Shown one piece after another: positions 63,003 to 64,000 of a stretch of 64,000 bases of DNA (position 1 is the first letter of the stretch; the number at the start of each line of letters is the position of its first letter). The position numbers and the translations under genes were made by a program. This DNA is from Dongia_A sp039808885 (GTDB lineage Bacteria > Pseudomonadota > Alphaproteobacteria > Dongiales > Dongiaceae). The stretch spans positions 62,001-126,000 of the forward strand of contig JBDHTX010000004.1 in assembly GCA_039808885.1 (NCBI GenBank), read 5' to 3'. The notes under the pieces were generated by a model that worked only from the letters and a program-made list of their open reading frames with translations, was not told where the DNA came from and ran no database searches.

Positions 63003-63770
63003 TCAGCCTCGGGCAGCGGCCAGAACAGCCTTGTCCGCTGTGGCCGACGCCTTCCGCCCGGCCACCAGGCCCAGCCAGCGCTCCGCGAACAGGCGACAGA
63101 ATGCGGCCCCGGCGTCGAAATGCGCTTCGATCTCGCCGAGCACCCGGCGCTCGACCGCTTCCGCCTCGGCCCCGTAGTGACGGGTCATCGCCGCCCAGCA
63201 ATCGCGGGGAAAATTGCGCGCATCTGCCAGCGTCACTTCCGGGTGCGCCTGGATGCCGTAGGTCGTCTGCCCCAGCCGGAACGCCTGATTGCGGCAGGTC
63301 TGGTTCTGCATCAGCAGGACCGCCTCGTCCGGCAGCTCGAAGGAATCCTCGTGCATCTGCATGATCCGCAACTCGCGCGACATGCCCTGGAGCAACGCAT
63401 CCTCCGCCGCGGAATCGGTGAGATGGACGGATGGATATCCGACTTCCAGGCCGCCGAACCGGTAGACCCGCTTGCCGAAAGCCCGGGCAATAAGCTGGGC
63501 GCCAAGGCAGAGCCCCAGGATTGGAATACCGCGGGAGTGGCAATCGCGGATCAATGAGAGAATTCCGGCGAAGGCCGGATAGCCTGCATCGTCCGCCGCA
63601 TGCATCGGACCACCGAGGACGATGAGCCCGTCGATCGCCGACGCCGAACCGGGCAATGGGTCGCCATCATGGGGAAAACGCGTATCGAGTTCCGCACCCT
63701 GCGCTTGCGCCACCGCGCCGACCAGACCGGCGGGCGTCACCGGGCAATGCTGCAGCACCAGGATTCGCAT
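63003..63770 (-). CDS. Class I glutamine amidotransferase
   Basis: A 255-residue class I amidotransferase domain standing alone. The nucleophile is C88 in GIPILGLCLGAQLIA, and the His-x-Glu pair is in YGIQAHPEVTL. IDGLIVLGGPMHAADD forms the oxyanion strand. This group (GMP synthase-like, YfeJ-like) acts on small gamma-glutamyl or amide compounds without a fused synthetase. The ATG at 63770 matches the family start MRILVLQHCP. Confidence 0.88.
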   Translation of the reverse strand: MRILVLQHCPVTPAGLVGAVAQAQGAELDTRFPHDGDPLPGSASAIDGLIVLGGPMHAADDAGYPAFAGILSLIRDCHSRGIPILGLCLGAQLIARAFGKRVYRFGGLEVGYPSVHLTDSAAEDALLQGMSRELRIMQMHEDSFELPDEAVLLMQNQTCRNQAFRLGQTTYGIQAHPEVTLADARNFPRDCWAAMTRHYGAEAEAVERRVLGEIEAHFDAGAAFCRLFAERWLGLVAGRKASATADKAVLAAARG

Positions 63771-63953
63771 GGGAACAAACCTTCGGGGCACCATGCGCGT
63801 CGCGACGGCGGACGCGGTGGCGCGCGCCATCCATGAATCAAAACCTTCCGGGTTTCAACAGGAAATCAACGCCTTGCAAACCCCTTTGACGCCGGTTGCC
63901 GATCTCCATTAGCAATGCGGACCGAATCTTGCCCAGCGGGAGGCGCCACTTTC

Positions 63954-64000
63954 ATGGTCCTGAAACACGACGCCGCGGCCACTCCGGCTCTCGGCCCCCT
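63954..64000 (+). CDS. Start of a gene running past the window edge
   Basis: The ATG at 63954 follows GGGAGG by 11 bases and opens MVLKHDAAATPALGP, uninterrupted to the edge. It is divergent from the amidotransferase gene. Too short to identify. Confidence 0.45.
   Translation, partial: MVLKHDAAATPALGP

Overview
The window is a GC-rich, gene-dense piece of an alphaproteobacterial chromosome. The order N-formylglutamate amidohydrolase, cpdR, tRNA-Val is one I associate with Alphaproteobacteria. Many ABC importers, a rhizopine-type catabolic cluster and a choline-sulfatase homologue suggest a soil or plant-associated member (Rhodospirillales or Rhizobiales). Genus cannot be read from the sequence.

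Layout. 1-3000: edge of a CHASE4 sensor gene, a candidate AbcR-like small RNA (549-650), a GNAT acetyltransferase, an N-formylglutamate amidohydrolase, cpdR and tRNA-Val(GAC). 3078-7678: a two-gene restriction-modification-like module directly behind the tRNA. 7842-10153: a GFA-family protein, a polyol/uronate dehydrogenase and a decayed baseplate-V-like fragment. 10275-33630: a large sugar-acid catabolic locus with a CUT1 sugar importer, a peptide/opine-type importer, five enolase-superfamily proteins, four SDR dehydrogenases, an SMP-30 lactonase, an aldose 1-epimerase, a substrate-binding-like protein without signal peptide, and one IclR regulator. 33632-33755: a 124-bp MITE-like element. 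33749-43516: a rhizopine-type cluster (FabI-like SDR, ribose-type ABC importer, LacI regulator, MocDEF-like oxygenase system, PanB-like protein). 43629-64000: general genes: DUF3750 protein, large PAS/GAF histidine kinase, RhlE helicase, choline sulfatase with cupin and SDR, CPA2 antiporter, pirin, GT61 glycosyltransferase, ChaC, RND pump and glutamine amidotransferase.

How the genes work together. The main result is a repeated operator. A 14-bp dyad close to TCCRNYATNNYGGA occurs as two copies exactly 20 bp apart at four promoter regions (10275-10308, 16501-16534, 26627-26660, 29825-29858), and once well plus once weakly, with the same spacing, at a fifth (24553-24586). These five places are the promoter regions of the 10-33.6 kb locus, and one lies 10 bp upstream of the IclR start codon. 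I infer a single IclR regulon: uptake by two ABC importers, oxidation to lactones, SMP-30 hydrolysis, dehydration by enolase-superfamily enzymes and further SDR oxidation. No terminal aldolase or hydrolase is visible, so the pathway is incomplete here and its substrate is unknown.

The second system matches what is known of rhizopine use: a MocB/inositol-type binding protein and importer under a LacI regulator, divergent from a three-histidine-box oxygenase, a Rieske ferredoxin and a ferredoxin reductase. An extra PanB-like gene at the end could handle the one-carbon unit released from the methyl ether, which is inference.
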